A program made the translations under genes and the position numbers. The notes beneath the pieces were generated by a model. The model ran no database searches and was not told the origin of the DNA. It was given only the letters and a program-made list of their open reading frames with translations. Source: Candidatus Howiella intestinavium (lineage in GTDB: Bacteria > Bacillota > Clostridia > Oscillospirales > Acutalibacteraceae). From it: a DNA stretch of 64,000 nt. The stretch's first letter is position 1. Each line of letters opens with the position of its first letter. Positions 9,013 through 17,935 of this stretch are shown here, piece by piece. Location: assembly GCA_904420585.1 (NCBI GenBank), contig CAJFVX010000024.1, forward strand, positions 62,001 to 126,000. The letters run 5' to 3'.

Positions 9013-9885
9013 ATGTTCAAAAAATGCATGACGGCAGTGCTATCCCTGCTGCTCTTCTGCGGCGGCTGCGCCGGGGAGGACAGCCGACCGTCTGCAGAAT
9101 CCGGCGTGTCCGGCGCATCCCAGATATCTGAAAGCGCCGCGTCTCTGCCCGTGCTGGAGGTGACGGTGCTGGACATCGGCAAGGCCGACGCCATTCTTTT
9201 GCAGGCCGGGGAAGAGGCCGTCCTCATCGACACGGGGGAGGAAGAGGATGGGGATAAGGTGGCGGCGGCCCTGAAAGAGCGGGGTGTCCAGCGCCTGGAT
9301 TGCCTGCTTCTGACCCATCTGGACAAGGACCATATCGGCGGCGTGCCGGCCGTCCTGGAAGCCGTGGAGGTTGAACGGGTGGTGCAGTCCAACAACGAGG
9401 AGGACAGCGACGCATACCGGGCCTGTCTGCAGGCCTGCTGGGAGGCGGGGCACAACCCCGAGCGGGTGGCGGCTCCCGAAGAGCTGCCCCTTTCCCATCT
9501 GCGGCTGCGCCTGCTGCCGTCCGGGAAGGCCTCCTATGCCGACGACAACGATTATTCCATCATGGCCGAACTGACCTACGGGGAAAAGCGGTTTTTATTT
9601 GCGGGGGACGCCGAGGCCGAACGTTTGGAGGAATATCTGGCGGGGGAGCCTGCCCCGGTGGACTTTTTGAAGGTGCCCCACCACGGCCGGGAAAACGATA
9701 AAACAGCGGCCTTTCTGGCGCAGGTGCGCCCCGCTTACGCGGTGATAACCTGTTCCAAGAAGCACCAGCCGGACGAGGAAGTGCTGGAACAGCTTTCCGC
9801 CCTAGGCGCATCGGTCTTTTTGACCACCGGCGGCGATGTGCGGGCCGTATGTGACGGCCAAAATCTTACAGTTACGCAGGAATAA
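9013..9885 (+). CDS. ComEC-like metallo-beta-lactamase-fold lipoprotein
   Basis: The start follows GGGAGG. A lipoprotein signal (lipobox FCGGC at residues ~16-20) is followed by a metallo-hydrolase domain with THLDKDHIGG (H-x-H-x-D-H type with the first His replaced in this spacing), FAGDAE and KVPHHG. This is the pattern of the detached ComEC C-terminal nuclease-like domain. It lies 64 bases after the DUF4832 gene and before a strong terminator, so it is the last gene of the Pel operon. A secreted nuclease or phosphodiesterase acting on matrix DNA or a cell-wall polymer is possible; this is inference. Confidence 0.8.
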   Translation: MFKKCMTAVLSLLLFCGGCAGEDSRPSAESGVSGASQISESAASLPVLEVTVLDIGKADAILLQAGEEAVLIDTGEEEDGDKVAAALKERGVQRLDCLLLTHLDKDHIGGVPAVLEAVEVERVVQSNNEEDSDAYRACLQACWEAGHNPERVAAPEELPLSHLRLRLLPSGKASYADDNDYSIMAELTYGEKRFLFAGDAEAERLEEYLAGEPAPVDFLKVPHHGRENDKTAAFLAQVRPAYAVITCSKKHQPDEEVLEQLSALGASVFLTTGGDVRAVCDGQNLTVTQE

Positions 9886-9888
9886 TGG

Positions 9889-9928
9889 AAAAAGGCCCGG
9901 AAGGCAGGATGCCTATCCGGGCCTTTTT
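9889..9928 (+). terminator. Rho-independent terminator of the Pel operon
   Basis: The 13-base arm 9889-9901 pairs perfectly with 9916-9928, with a further inner stem (AGGCA/TGCCT). The descending arm ends in five T. It ends transcription after the metallo-hydrolase gene. Confidence 0.9.
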
Positions 9929-9982
9929 CTTGGAATGACAGGAAAATGTTTTAAAAACTGCGAGGTTTGTTAATCTTCTGTT

Positions 9983-9988
9983 TATAAT
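9983..9988 (+). promoter_or_regulatory. Candidate -10 box for the ABC exporter
   Basis: A perfect TATAAT lies 57 bases before the exporter start and after the terminator. No good -35 hexamer is found at 16-18 bases, so this is weak evidence. Confidence 0.35.
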
Positions 9989-10045
9989 AGCCGTGTAAAA
10001 TAAACCCCAGATTTTTGCCTGAAGGAGAGAAAAGGGGAGAATTGG

Positions 10046-12763
10046 ATGCTGCAAATTCAAAACATCTGCAAGCGATACAAAACCGGCGATTTGGTGCAGG
10101 ACGCCCTGGACGGGGTATCCCTGAACCTGCGGGACAGCGAATTCGTGGCCATACTTGGCCCCAGCGGGTCGGGCAAGACCACCCTGCTGAACATCATCGG
10201 CGGCCTGGACCGCTACGACAGCGGCGATTTAATTATCAACGGCATATCCACCAAGAAGTATAAGGACCGGGACTGGGATTCCTACCGCAATCACACCGTA
10301 GGCTTTGTCTTCCAAAGCTATAATCTGATACCCCACCAGACCATCCTTTCCAACGTGGAACTGGCCCTGACCATATCCGGTGTATCCCGCAGCGAGCGTC
10401 GGAGCCGTGCGCAAAAGGCGCTGGAGGAGGTGGGGCTGGGCGACCAGGGGCATAAACGGCCTAACCAGCTTTCGGGCGGGCAGATGCAGCGGGTAGCCAT
10501 CGCCCGGGCCCTGGTCAACAATCCCGACATCCTGCTGGCGGATGAGCCCACCGGCGCATTGGACAGCGAGACCAGTATCCAGGTTATGGAGCTGCTGAAA
10601 GAGGTGGCCAAAAACCGGCTGGTGGTCATGGTCACCCACAACCCCGAGCTGGCCGAAACCTACGCCACCCGTATCGTCAAGCTGCGGGACGGGAAAATTC
10701 TGGACGATTCCGCCCCCTTTGTGATAGAGGGCCAAGATCTGGAGCCGCCCCGGCACGCCAATATGGGAAAGGCCTCCATGTCTCTGCTTACCTCCCTTTC
10801 CTTAAGCTTCAACAACCTGCGCACCAAAAAGGGCCGCACCCTGCTGACCGCCTTTGCGGGCTCCATCGGCATTATCGGCATCGCGCTGATTCTGTCCTTG
10901 TCCAACGGCGTCAACACCTATATTTCGGCCATTCAGAAGGATACCATGGCCTCCTATCCCATCTCCATTGAGGAACAGGCCATGGATCTGGCCAGCTTAA
11001 TGGAAGCCGGGCGGCAGGAGATGTCCGAGGAGGTATCCCACGGGCTGGACGCGGTCTACTCCAACGGCGCCGACTTTGAGATGGCCTCCTCCCTTACCTC
11101 CAGCCTGACCGAGAACAACCTGACGGCCTTCAAGGCCTATCTGGACAATCCCGACAGCGAAATTAACCAGTATATCGGCGAGAACGGGATTGTCTATTCC
11201 TATGACACCCAGTTTGGGGTTTACACCTATGACCCGGAGGGAGCCTTTGTGAATACCGACGGCAGCACCCTGACCGAAGAAGAGGAGAACGCCTCCTCCG
11301 GTATGTCCTTTACGCAGATGGAATCCATGATGCCTACCGTCTCCAACTTTGAGGAACTGCTGCCTGGAACAGACGGCAGCCTGGTGAGCGGAGCGCTGAC
11401 CGACAGCTATGAGGTGCTGTACGGAAGCTGGCCTGCGGCCTACGACGAGGTGGTTCTGGCCCTGGATAAGAACAACGAAATCCCCGCCGCAGTACTCTAT
11501 GAGCTGGGGATTCTGCCCACGTCGGAATACCGGGATTTAATACAGCGGATCGATGCGGGGGAAGAGGTGACCCTGGAAACCAAGAGCTGGAGTTATGAGG
11601 ATATCTGCAGCCAGACCCTGTATATGATACCGGCCTGCGACACCTATCTGGAGCAGGGGGACGGCACCTTTCGGTGGGTAGGGGAGGATACCGAACAGAT
11701 GGAGGCTCTGCTGGAAAACGCCCTGCAGCTGAAGATTACCGGCGTCGTCCGGCCGGCCCAGGACACCGACGCGGCTCTCATCACAAGCAATGTAGGGTAT
11801 ACCCGGGCCCTTACCGACTACATCATCAACCATACAAATGAAAGCGCCGTGGTGAAGGCCCAGGCGGCCAGCCCGGATGTCAATGTCTTAAGCAACCTCG
11901 CTTTTTCCCCCGCCGACGACGCGGCCAAAATAGCCGACGTCAAGACCTATCTGAACGGCCTGGGCGTATCCGACAAGGCCGCCATCTGCCGGGAAATGCT
12001 GGTAGCCGCCGAGGAAGCCGGGGCCGAAACCAACCCGGGGATGCTCTCCATGCAGGAAGAGCAGCTTGCCGGCATGCTGGACGCCTATCTGGCCCAGTCG
12101 CCCGACGATGAGGTTCTGCTGAATATTTACGACGCCTATATCTCCACCGGCTCCTATGAAGACAACATGGAAGCCTTCGGCGTAGTCAGCCTGGACGCCC
12201 CTTCGGCCATCCGCATCTACGCCGACAGCTTTGAGGATAAGGATTCCATCTCGGCCAGTATCGAGAACTACAACGCCACAGCCGACGAAAAGGACCAAAT
12301 CACCTATACCGACTATGTGGGGCTGCTCATGTCCTCGGTGACCACCATCATCAATGTGATTTCCTATGTGCTCATCGCCTTTGTGGCGGTATCCCTGGTG
12401 GTGTCCTCCATCATGATCGGCATCATTACCTATATTTCGGTGCTGGAGCGCACCAAGGAAATCGGCATTCTGCGGGCCATGGGCGCTTCCAAGCGGAATA
12501 TTTCCCAGGTCTTTAATGCCGAGACCTTTATCATCGGCCTGTGCGCCGGGCTTTTGGGCATCGGCATCACCCTCTTGCTTCTGATTCCCGGCAACGCCCT
12601 CATCCACTCTCTGGCCGGCACCACCGACGTCAGCGCGGCCCTGCCGGTTGTGGGGGCGGTTATACTGGTTCTGCTGAGTGTGATTCTGACCCTGATAGGG
12701 GGCCTTATCCCCTCCAAAAAGGCGGCCAAAAAGGATCCGGTAACGGCCCTGCGCACCGAGTAG
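10046..12763 (+). CDS. MacB-like ABC transporter, fused ATPase-permease
   Basis: This fusion of 905 residues has an N-terminal ABC ATPase with Walker A GPSGSGKT (residues 38-45), signature LSGGQ, Walker B ILLADEP and the H-loop MVTHN. An FtsX/MacB-type permease follows, with one helix near residue 270, a large extracellular region (~300-760), and three C-terminal helices ending with a [18 protein letters not shown] tail typical of the family. Such proteins are mechanotransmitters that export peptides or lipoproteins, or protect against antimicrobials. It is monocistronic between two terminators, so its substrate cannot be told from context. Confidence 0.9.
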   Translation: MLQIQNICKRYKTGDLVQDALDGVSLNLRDSEFVAILGPSGSGKTTLLNIIGGLDRYDSGDLIINGISTKKYKDRDWDSYRNHTVGFVFQSYNLIPHQTILSNVELALTISGVSRSERRSRAQKALEEVGLGDQGHKRPNQLSGGQMQRVAIARALVNNPDILLADEPTGALDSETSIQVMELLKEVAKNRLVVMVTHNPELAETYATRIVKLRDGKILDDSAPFVIEGQDLEPPRHANMGKASMSLLTSLSLSFNNLRTKKGRTLLTAFAGSIGIIGIALILSLSNGVNTYISAIQKDTMASYPISIEEQAMDLASLMEAGRQEMSEEVSHGLDAVYSNGADFEMASSLTSSLTENNLTAFKAYLDNPDSEINQYIGENGIVYSYDTQFGVYTYDPEGAFVNTDGSTLTEEEENASSGMSFTQMESMMPTVSNFEELLPGTDGSLVSGALTDSYEVLYGSWPAAYDEVVLALDKNNEIPAAVLYELGILPTSEYRDLIQRIDAGEEVTLETKSWSYEDICSQTLYMIPACDTYLEQGDGTFRWVGEDTEQMEALLENALQLKITGVVRPAQDTDAALITSNVGYTRALTDYIINHTNESAVVKAQAASPDVNVLSNLAFSPADDAAKIADVKTYLNGLGVSDKAAICREMLVAAEEAGAETNPGMLSMQEEQLAGMLDAYLAQSPDDEVLLNIYDAYISTGSYEDNMEAFGVVSLDAPSAIRIYADSFEDKDSISASIENYNATADEKDQITYTDYVGLLMSSVTTIINVISYVLIAFVAVSLVVSSIMIGIITYISVLERTKEIGILRAMGASKRNISQVFNAETFIIGLCAGLLGIGITLLLLIPGNALIHSLAGTTDVSAALPVVGAVILVLLSVILTLIGGLIPSKKAAKKDPVTALRTE

Positions 12764-12790
12764 AGCAGAAATTATGCCTGTGGTATCAAA

Positions 12791-12825
12791 AGAGCCGGCA
12801 GTTCCGGGCAGGAACTGCCGGCTCT
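12791..12825 (+). terminator. Perfect 15-bp hairpin after the ABC exporter
   Basis: Arms 12791-12805 and 12811-12825 are perfectly complementary with a 5-base loop. No T-run follows, so it may act as a weak terminator or an RNA-stabilising hairpin. Confidence 0.6.
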
Positions 12826-12858
12826 CGGCCTGTCTGAAAATGCTGAAAAGGCCAAAAG

Positions 12859-12892
12859 AAAGCGCCGGTGCATCCAAATGGCCCGGCGCTTT
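12859..12892 (-). terminator. Terminator for the DUF1538/PII operon
   Basis: AAAGCGCCGG at 12859-12868 pairs with 12883-12892. Read on the minus strand it lies just after the PII-like gene and is followed by CTTTCTTTT. The T-rich flanks suggest function in both directions. Confidence 0.7.
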
Positions 12893-12910
12893 TCAACTGT
12901 AAACAGGCGT

Positions 12911-13630
12911 TTAATCCTCCAGCCCTACGGCTTCATCCACCGGCAGGGCCACCACGACGCCATGGGCCTCTGTTTTCAGCCCGCAGGCCGTGGTGATGGC
13001 CGACATGACCTCGCCCTTTTTGAATTTGGGTACTATAATCATCACAAATTCCTGTTCATCCTGAATGGTAATGCCGAAATGCTGGCTGACCCGCTCGGAA
13101 TTTCTCCGCCGGCCCTTTATGACCGTGCCGCCCTTGGCACCGGCCGCCCGGGCCGCGTCGATGACGTCGTCGCTGTATCCGTTGGTCACCGAAACCCAGA
13201 TGACGGTATAGCCCGCTTTTTCCCGTATCTCAGCCATATCTCCCTCAATCCTTTCGTCAATCCGTTTTACCGCCGCGCTGCGCGCCTCATCGTTGAGCAT
13301 TTGCAGTATGGGGTTTTGCAGCCCGGTTATGGGGATGGTAATGGCAACCCCCCCGCCCCGCCGGCGGAAGGAAAGCTTTTTCTCCGCCGCCTCCAGCAGC
13401 TCCCCCGCCATAAACCGGGGCAGGATGCCGGCAGTGAGCAGGCGGACCGTACCGCTCAGGCCGAAAATATCCAGCATTTCCGACGGCGCGGTTCCTTTTC
13501 CCCGGCATTGGTACCAGATGGGAACCTGCATGGCATCAAATACCGATTCCAGCTTTTTCTCATCCTCCGGCCGTGTGATAAAGACGAGAATACGCGGGGA
13601 TAAATCCCTTTCTTCCTTTGAGACAGCCAT
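12911..13630 (-). CDS. Tandem PII-like (GlnB-fold) protein
   Basis: The 239 residues contain two GlnB-like repeats. The first is about 10-105 (starts PRILVFITRPEDEKKL) with a T-loop-like stretch GTAPSEMLDIFG. The second is about 128-236 (YTVIWVSVTNGYSDDVIDAARAAGA) with KGRRRNSERVSQHFG. PII proteins sense nucleotides and small effectors and gate membrane transporters by inserting the T-loop. The start codon overlaps the stop of the DUF1538 gene (TAATG), so the pair is translationally coupled. I infer that it senses an effector and controls the DUF1538 membrane protein. A tandem PII is unusual because ordinary PII proteins are trimers of single domains. Confidence 0.85.
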   Translation of the reverse strand: MAVSKEERDLSPRILVFITRPEDEKKLESVFDAMQVPIWYQCRGKGTAPSEMLDIFGLSGTVRLLTAGILPRFMAGELLEAAEKKLSFRRRGGGVAITIPITGLQNPILQMLNDEARSAAVKRIDERIEGDMAEIREKAGYTVIWVSVTNGYSDDVIDAARAAGAKGGTVIKGRRRNSERVSQHFGITIQDEQEFVMIIVPKFKKGEVMSAITTACGLKTEAHGVVVALPVDEAVGLED

Positions 13631-15150
13631 TAAGCATCCTCCTCAAATTCAACAACCGTATCGTCCGGCAGCATATCCAGAGCCGGAAGGGCAGTCCTGG
13701 CCTTGGCCTTGCGGACATAGATAAGCCCCATAATCTGGATGGCGATGAGAGGGGCCATGGCCACCAATGCCACGACGCCGAAAGCGTCGGTAACCACATT
13801 GCCGCCGGCGGCCAGGCAGGCGCCCATGGCCAGGGGCAGCAGGAAGGTAGAGGTCATGGGCCCGCTGGCCACGCCGCCCGAGTCAAAGGCGATACCCACA
13901 AAGACAGGGGGCACAAGCCGGCTGAGCACCAGCGCCAGGATATAGCCCGGTATTATAATCCAATAAATATTGACGCCTGTCAAGACCCTGACCATAGAAA
14001 GTGCAACCGCGCAGGCCACGCCGATGGATAGGGCGGAGTTCATCATTTTGCGGGAGACGGTGCCGCCGGTGAGATCCTCCACCTGTTCGTTGAGAACCTG
14101 GACGGCCGGCTCGGCCTTGACAATATAGTACCCGATGACAACCCCGATGGGAATCAGCAGCCATTTCAGCTGCCCTTCCGCCAGGCTGCTGCCCAGCAGG
14201 TTGCCCACAGGGGCGAAGCCTACGTTGACGCCGGTGAGGAAAAGGATGAGCCCCAGCACGGTATACAGGAAACCTACGCACATCCGCAGCACCTGCCGCT
14301 TGCGGTAGTTTTTGGTCAGCAGCTGGAAGACTAAGAAAACCGCCGCCACAGGCAGGATGCAGACGGCGACCTCCTTGGCGTACTGGGGCAGGGCGGTGAC
14401 AAAAGTGCGGACTACGTCGACGGTTGTGGCGATAACCGGGACTTCGATGGCCGCATAGGCGGCGTCGGTGGGGTGGTAGAAAATCCCCAGTAGCAGAACC
14501 ATTATAATGGGGCCGATGCTGCATAAGGCCACCAGTCCGAAGCTGTCGTTGGCGCTGTCCCGGTCGCTTCGGGAGGCCGAAAAGCCTACGCCCAGGGCTA
14601 TGATAAAGGGAACGGTCATGGGTCCGGTTGTGACGCCGCCCGAGTCAAAGGCCACGGCGGTAAAGCTGTCGGGGGAGAAAAAGGACAGCACAAACAGCAA
14701 AATGTAAAACAAGAGCAGCAGCATGGACAGGCTGATGTGGAAGAAGATGCGCAGCACAGCCACGGCCAGGAAAATACCCACGCCCACGGCCACCGTCCAG
14801 ATAAGAACCTGGTTGGGGATGGAAGCCACCTGGTTGGCCAGCACCTGCAAATCCGGTTCGGCGATGGTGATGATGGCCCCCATCAGAAAGGCCACGACCA
14901 GAATCAGAACAAGGTGCCGGCTTTTAATCAGCCGCCCGCCGACGCCCTGTCCCAAGGGCGTCATGGCCATTTCGGCCCCCAGCTGGAAAAACCCCATGCC
15001 CACAATGAGCAGAACCGCGCCCATAAGGAATAAGGACAGGGTGCCGATTTCCATAGGGGCCAGTGTGACGCTGAGCAGCAGCACAATGACCGTGATGGGC
15101 AAAACACTGGATATGGATTCCCGAAATTTCTCTTTTAGCTTTTCATTCAT
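13630..15150 (-). CDS. DUF1538 duplicated membrane transporter-like protein
   Basis: This protein of 506 residues has two homologous membrane halves. The same motif appears in each: AFDSGGVTTGPMT in the first and AFDSGGVASGPMT in the second, with about 14 hydrophobic segments overall. The inverted or repeated design and the Gly-rich discontinuous motif suggest an ion or solute transporter; the family function is not established. The ATG at 15150 is chosen over an upstream ATG at 15177 because GGGAGG lies just before it and the natural N-terminus begins MNEKLKEKF. It follows the MarR gene by 76 bases and is coupled to the PII-like gene. Confidence 0.85.
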   Translation of the reverse strand: MNEKLKEKFRESISSVLPITVIVLLLSVTLAPMEIGTLSLFLMGAVLLIVGMGFFQLGAEMAMTPLGQGVGGRLIKSRHLVLILVVAFLMGAIITIAEPDLQVLANQVASIPNQVLIWTVAVGVGIFLAVAVLRIFFHISLSMLLLLFYILLFVLSFFSPDSFTAVAFDSGGVTTGPMTVPFIIALGVGFSASRSDRDSANDSFGLVALCSIGPIIMVLLLGIFYHPTDAAYAAIEVPVIATTVDVVRTFVTALPQYAKEVAVCILPVAAVFLVFQLLTKNYRKRQVLRMCVGFLYTVLGLILFLTGVNVGFAPVGNLLGSSLAEGQLKWLLIPIGVVIGYYIVKAEPAVQVLNEQVEDLTGGTVSRKMMNSALSIGVACAVALSMVRVLTGVNIYWIIIPGYILALVLSRLVPPVFVGIAFDSGGVASGPMTSTFLLPLAMGACLAAGGNVVTDAFGVVALVAMAPLIAIQIMGLIYVRKAKARTALPALDMLPDDTVVEFEEDA

Positions 15151-15226
15151 GTGATACGCAAAACCTCCCTTGCCCATCTGTATTTATCTATGTATGCGGC
15201 GTCCGTCCCTGCAGGTGCAGAATATT

Positions 15227-15658
15227 CTAACCCCCCTCCGAAAAATTCCGCAGGATTTTGGAACTGATTCGCAAAAAGGCCTGGGCGTCCTCCGGCCCCA
15301 ACTGGGCCAGGGTATCGGCCAGAACGCCGACGGCCTCCGCCCGTCTCGCCCGGATGCGGCCTTCCCCCTCTGGGGTCAGAAAGACAAGAATCCGCCGGTT
15401 GTCCTTTGGATCGCCCCGGCGGGCCACCAATCCCCGTTCTTCCAAATGATGCAGCAGGGTGGCGATCCGCGCCGTGCTGACCGCCATTTCTCGGCTCAGT
15501 TCCTTGGGGCAGACCGCCTCCTTTTTTGTATACAGATAATTTAAAACAAACAGCACGCCCTTGTCCAGAGCAGAAAGCTGCCGGACGGCAGGAACCCGAT
15601 GCAGGCCGGCCTCCAAGGCCAGCCACTCCTCCGCAAGTACATGATAATCCATCCGCAA
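15227..15658 (-). CDS. MarR-family transcriptional regulator
   Basis: This protein of 143 residues has a winged helix-turn-helix. KELSREMAVSTARIATLLHHLEERGLVAR is the recognition region and RRGDPKDNRRILVFLTPEG is the wing typical of MarR. GAGGG lies six bases before the TTG at 15658 and twelve before an in-frame ATG at 15652; either may be the start. It is the first gene of the minus-strand set with DUF1538 and the PII-like protein. A palindrome next to its -10 box suggests autoregulation. The ligand is unknown. Confidence 0.85.
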   Translation of the reverse strand: MRMDYHVLAEEWLALEAGLHRVPAVRQLSALDKGVLFVLNYLYTKKEAVCPKELSREMAVSTARIATLLHHLEERGLVARRGDPKDNRRILVFLTPEGEGRIRARRAEAVGVLADTLAQLGPEDAQAFLRISSKILRNFSEGG

Positions 15659-15673
15659 TCCATTCCCTCATTC

Positions 15674-15695
15674 GCTAATATTGTTAGCAATTATA
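15674..15695 (-). promoter_or_regulatory. MarR promoter with palindromic operator
   Basis: A minus-strand TATAAT (15695-15690) is directly followed by the palindrome GCTAATATTGTTAGC (15674-15688), placed over the expected transcription start. This is the usual layout for MarR autorepression. A matching -35 box was not found. Confidence 0.55.
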
Positions 15696-15733
15696 TATGT
15701 TTATCATACAGGGGAGTCCCGACCCGGCTATGA

Positions 15734-15753
15734 ACAAATTGTGCACAAATTGT
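15734..15753. repeat. Two direct repeats ACAAATTGT, 11 bases apart
   Basis: ACAAATTGT occurs at 15734-15742 and again at 15745-15753. The join also forms the palindrome TTGTGCACAA (15739-15748). It lies upstream of the EPS operon and downstream of nothing coding on that strand, so it may be a regulator site for that operon. Confidence 0.5.
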
Positions 15754-15851
15754 AAACTTGCTGTCAGAATAGGCCCGTAAAAAGGCGGTAATAAAAGTGA
15801 AGGGAAAATCCCATACTAACCCTGTCAGCGCGATGTGCATTGGATGGGGGA

Positions 15852-16823
15852 ATGGACTTGGTCAAAGGGACGGTCAGCGTCGTAATCCCGACCTTAAACG
15901 CGGCGAAATACCTGGGGCGGCTGCTGGAAAGCCTGCTGGCTCAAACCCGGCCGCCGGAGGAAATCCTGGTGGTCGATTCCGCATCGGAGGACGGCACCCC
16001 CGGTTTATGTGCCGGGGTGGAGCGGGTGCGGTGTATCGGCATCCGGCGGGAGGACTTTGACCACGGGGGCACGCGGCATATGGCCTTGGAAGCGTCGGGC
16101 GGGGACTATGTGCTCTTTTTGACCCAGGACGCCCTGCCCCGGGATGAAAAATATATCGAGTATCTTCTGCAGCCCTTTTCGGATGATAGGGTAGCCATGG
16201 CCTCCGGCCGGCAGATAGCCCGGCCCGGCGCCCCGCTGGCCGAGGGGCTGACCAGAGCCTACAACTACCCGGCCCAAAGCCATGTGCGCAGCCGGGAGGA
16301 CATAGGGCGTATGGGCATCAAGGCCTTTTTCGCCTCGGATGTCTGCTCGGCCTACCGGCGGCAGGCCTATGAGGCGGTGGGGGGATTTGAACGGCCGGCC
16401 CTCATCAGCGAGGATATGCTGATTGCCGCCCGCTTCCTTCTGAACGGCTGGAAGGTGGCCTATCAGGCCGATGCCGCCGTATACCACTCCCACGCCTACA
16501 CCTTCCGGGAACAGTTTGTGCGGAATTTCGACACGGCCGCCTGTATGGCCATGCATCCGGAGATTTTTTCCGGTATCCCCACCGATGCCGAGGGAATCCG
16601 CATGGTGCGGTATGTTTTAAAGGGGCTGTTGCGAAAGGGCCGGCTGCCGGAGGCCGTTCGCTACTGCTTCGAATGCGGGGCCAAGCTGTACGGCAACCGG
16701 CTGGGGGCAAAATACAAGGATTTAAGCCGGGAAAAAATCCTTCGGTGCACCATGAACCGGCGGTATTGGGAAAGGGAATGGCAGGGGGAGGAGGCGGCGG
16801 AAAATGCGGGAAAAAACGGATAA
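15852..16823 (+). CDS. GT2 glycosyltransferase (rhamnosyltransferase-like)
   Basis: This protein of about 323 residues has an N-terminal GT-A domain: VSVVIPTLNAAKYLGRLLESL, the VVDSASEDGT nucleotide motif, and the FDHGGTRHMA segment typical of rhamnosyltransferase-type GT2 enzymes. The acceptor-side ED motif is in ISEDMLIA. It transfers a sugar from an NDP donor to a lipid-linked repeat unit. The start is uncertain: TTG at 15840, ATG at 15852 and TTG at 15858 are all near a GGATGGGGG ribosome site. It is the first gene of the EPS operon and overlaps the next gene by 20 bases. Confidence 0.85.
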   Translation: MDLVKGTVSVVIPTLNAAKYLGRLLESLLAQTRPPEEILVVDSASEDGTPGLCAGVERVRCIGIRREDFDHGGTRHMALEASGGDYVLFLTQDALPRDEKYIEYLLQPFSDDRVAMASGRQIARPGAPLAEGLTRAYNYPAQSHVRSREDIGRMGIKAFFASDVCSAYRRQAYEAVGGFERPALISEDMLIAARFLLNGWKVAYQADAAVYHSHAYTFREQFVRNFDTAACMAMHPEIFSGIPTDAEGIRMVRYVLKGLLRKGRLPEAVRYCFECGAKLYGNRLGAKYKDLSREKILRCTMNRRYWEREWQGEEAAENAGKNG

Positions 16824-17931
16824 GCTGGCCTATATTCTCTCCGACCTGCGGCGGGTAGGCCCCACCCAGCAGACGCTGAATATCATCCGATACGCCGGGC
16901 TGAAGAAAGCGAGCCAGGTGCTGACCCTTTTCCCCGAGGGGCCGGATACCATGCTGGACGCCTACCGGGCGGCGGGGATACCGGTGGCCTGCCTGGGACT
17001 TTCCCGGCGGCGCTTTTTCGCCGGGGGCGCCGGCCGCCTGCGGGAGGCCCTTCGAAGCAGGGGAATAGCCCTTGCCCACTCCTGCGGCATCATCCCGGAT
17101 ATCCTGACCTATGCCGCCTGCCGGGGCACGGATTGCCGGCAGGTGGTAACCCTGCGGAATTTTCCCATGGAGGACGCCCCCACCCGGATGCATCCTCTGT
17201 TGGGGAAAGGGGCGGCGGCGGCCCATCTGTATGTGCTGAAGCGGGCGCCCAATCTGGTGGCCTGCTCCCGGTCTATCCAGATAAAAATGCAGGCGCGCTA
17301 CGGCCTGCCGAATATGGTAAGCATTCCCAACGGGGTGGACATCAGCCGTTTTTCTGCGGGCGGACAGGATAAGGCGGCCCTGCGCCGGCAGTATAAGCTG
17401 CCGGAAAAAGCCCTCATCTTCCTTTCCACAGGCAGCTTTATCCCCCGCAAACACATCGCCGACACCCTGGAGGCCTTTGTTCGCGCCGGCCGGCAGGACG
17501 CCCTGTTTATCCTGCTGGGGGAGGGGGGATTATATCCTTTTCTGCGGGAACAATACAGGAAGATACCCGCCATCCGCTTTTTCGGCAAGCAGGCCGACGT
17601 GGTGCCCTTTTTGCGCCTTTCGGATCTATTCCTGTCGGCCAGCGAATCGGAAGGGCTGCCCAACGCCGTCCTGGAAGCCATGGCCTGCGGTCTGCCGGCC
17701 TTTTTGTCCGATATCCCCCAGCACAAAGAAATCCTCCGGCAGTGCCCGGATGGGGGACTGCTTTTCCCCTTAGGGGACGTGGCCGCCCTGGCAGAGCGTA
17801 TACGGAAGGTGGACGACCGGGCCCTTGCCCGGATGCGGGAGGGGACCAGGGCTATTTACGCCAGCGACTTTACCATGGAAAAAATGGCGGCCGGATATTA
17901 TCGATACTATATGGAAAGACTGGGCCGGTAA
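16804..17931 (+). CDS. GT4 glycosyltransferase
   Basis: This protein of 375 residues has a GT-B fold. The C-terminal donor domain shows STGSFIPRKHI and the E-x7-E motif in SESEGLPNAVLE (E283, E291). The N-terminal half lacks strong acceptor clues. It probably adds one sugar to the lipid-linked EPS repeat at the cytoplasmic face. It overlaps the first GT gene and is followed after four bases by the polymerase gene. Confidence 0.88.
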   Translation: MREKTDKLAYILSDLRRVGPTQQTLNIIRYAGLKKASQVLTLFPEGPDTMLDAYRAAGIPVACLGLSRRRFFAGGAGRLREALRSRGIALAHSCGIIPDILTYAACRGTDCRQVVTLRNFPMEDAPTRMHPLLGKGAAAAHLYVLKRAPNLVACSRSIQIKMQARYGLPNMVSIPNGVDISRFSAGGQDKAALRRQYKLPEKALIFLSTGSFIPRKHIADTLEAFVRAGRQDALFILLGEGGLYPFLREQYRKIPAIRFFGKQADVVPFLRLSDLFLSASESEGLPNAVLEAMACGLPAFLSDIPQHKEILRQCPDGGLLFPLGDVAALAERIRKVDDRALARMREGTRAIYASDFTMEKMAAGYYRYYMERLGR

Positions 17932-17935
17932 AAGC

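Noticed and set aside
12878..13603. Open frame on the plus strand opposite the PII-like gene
   Set aside because: The minus-strand frame has GlnB-like repeats and translational coupling with DUF1538; the plus-strand product resembles nothing.
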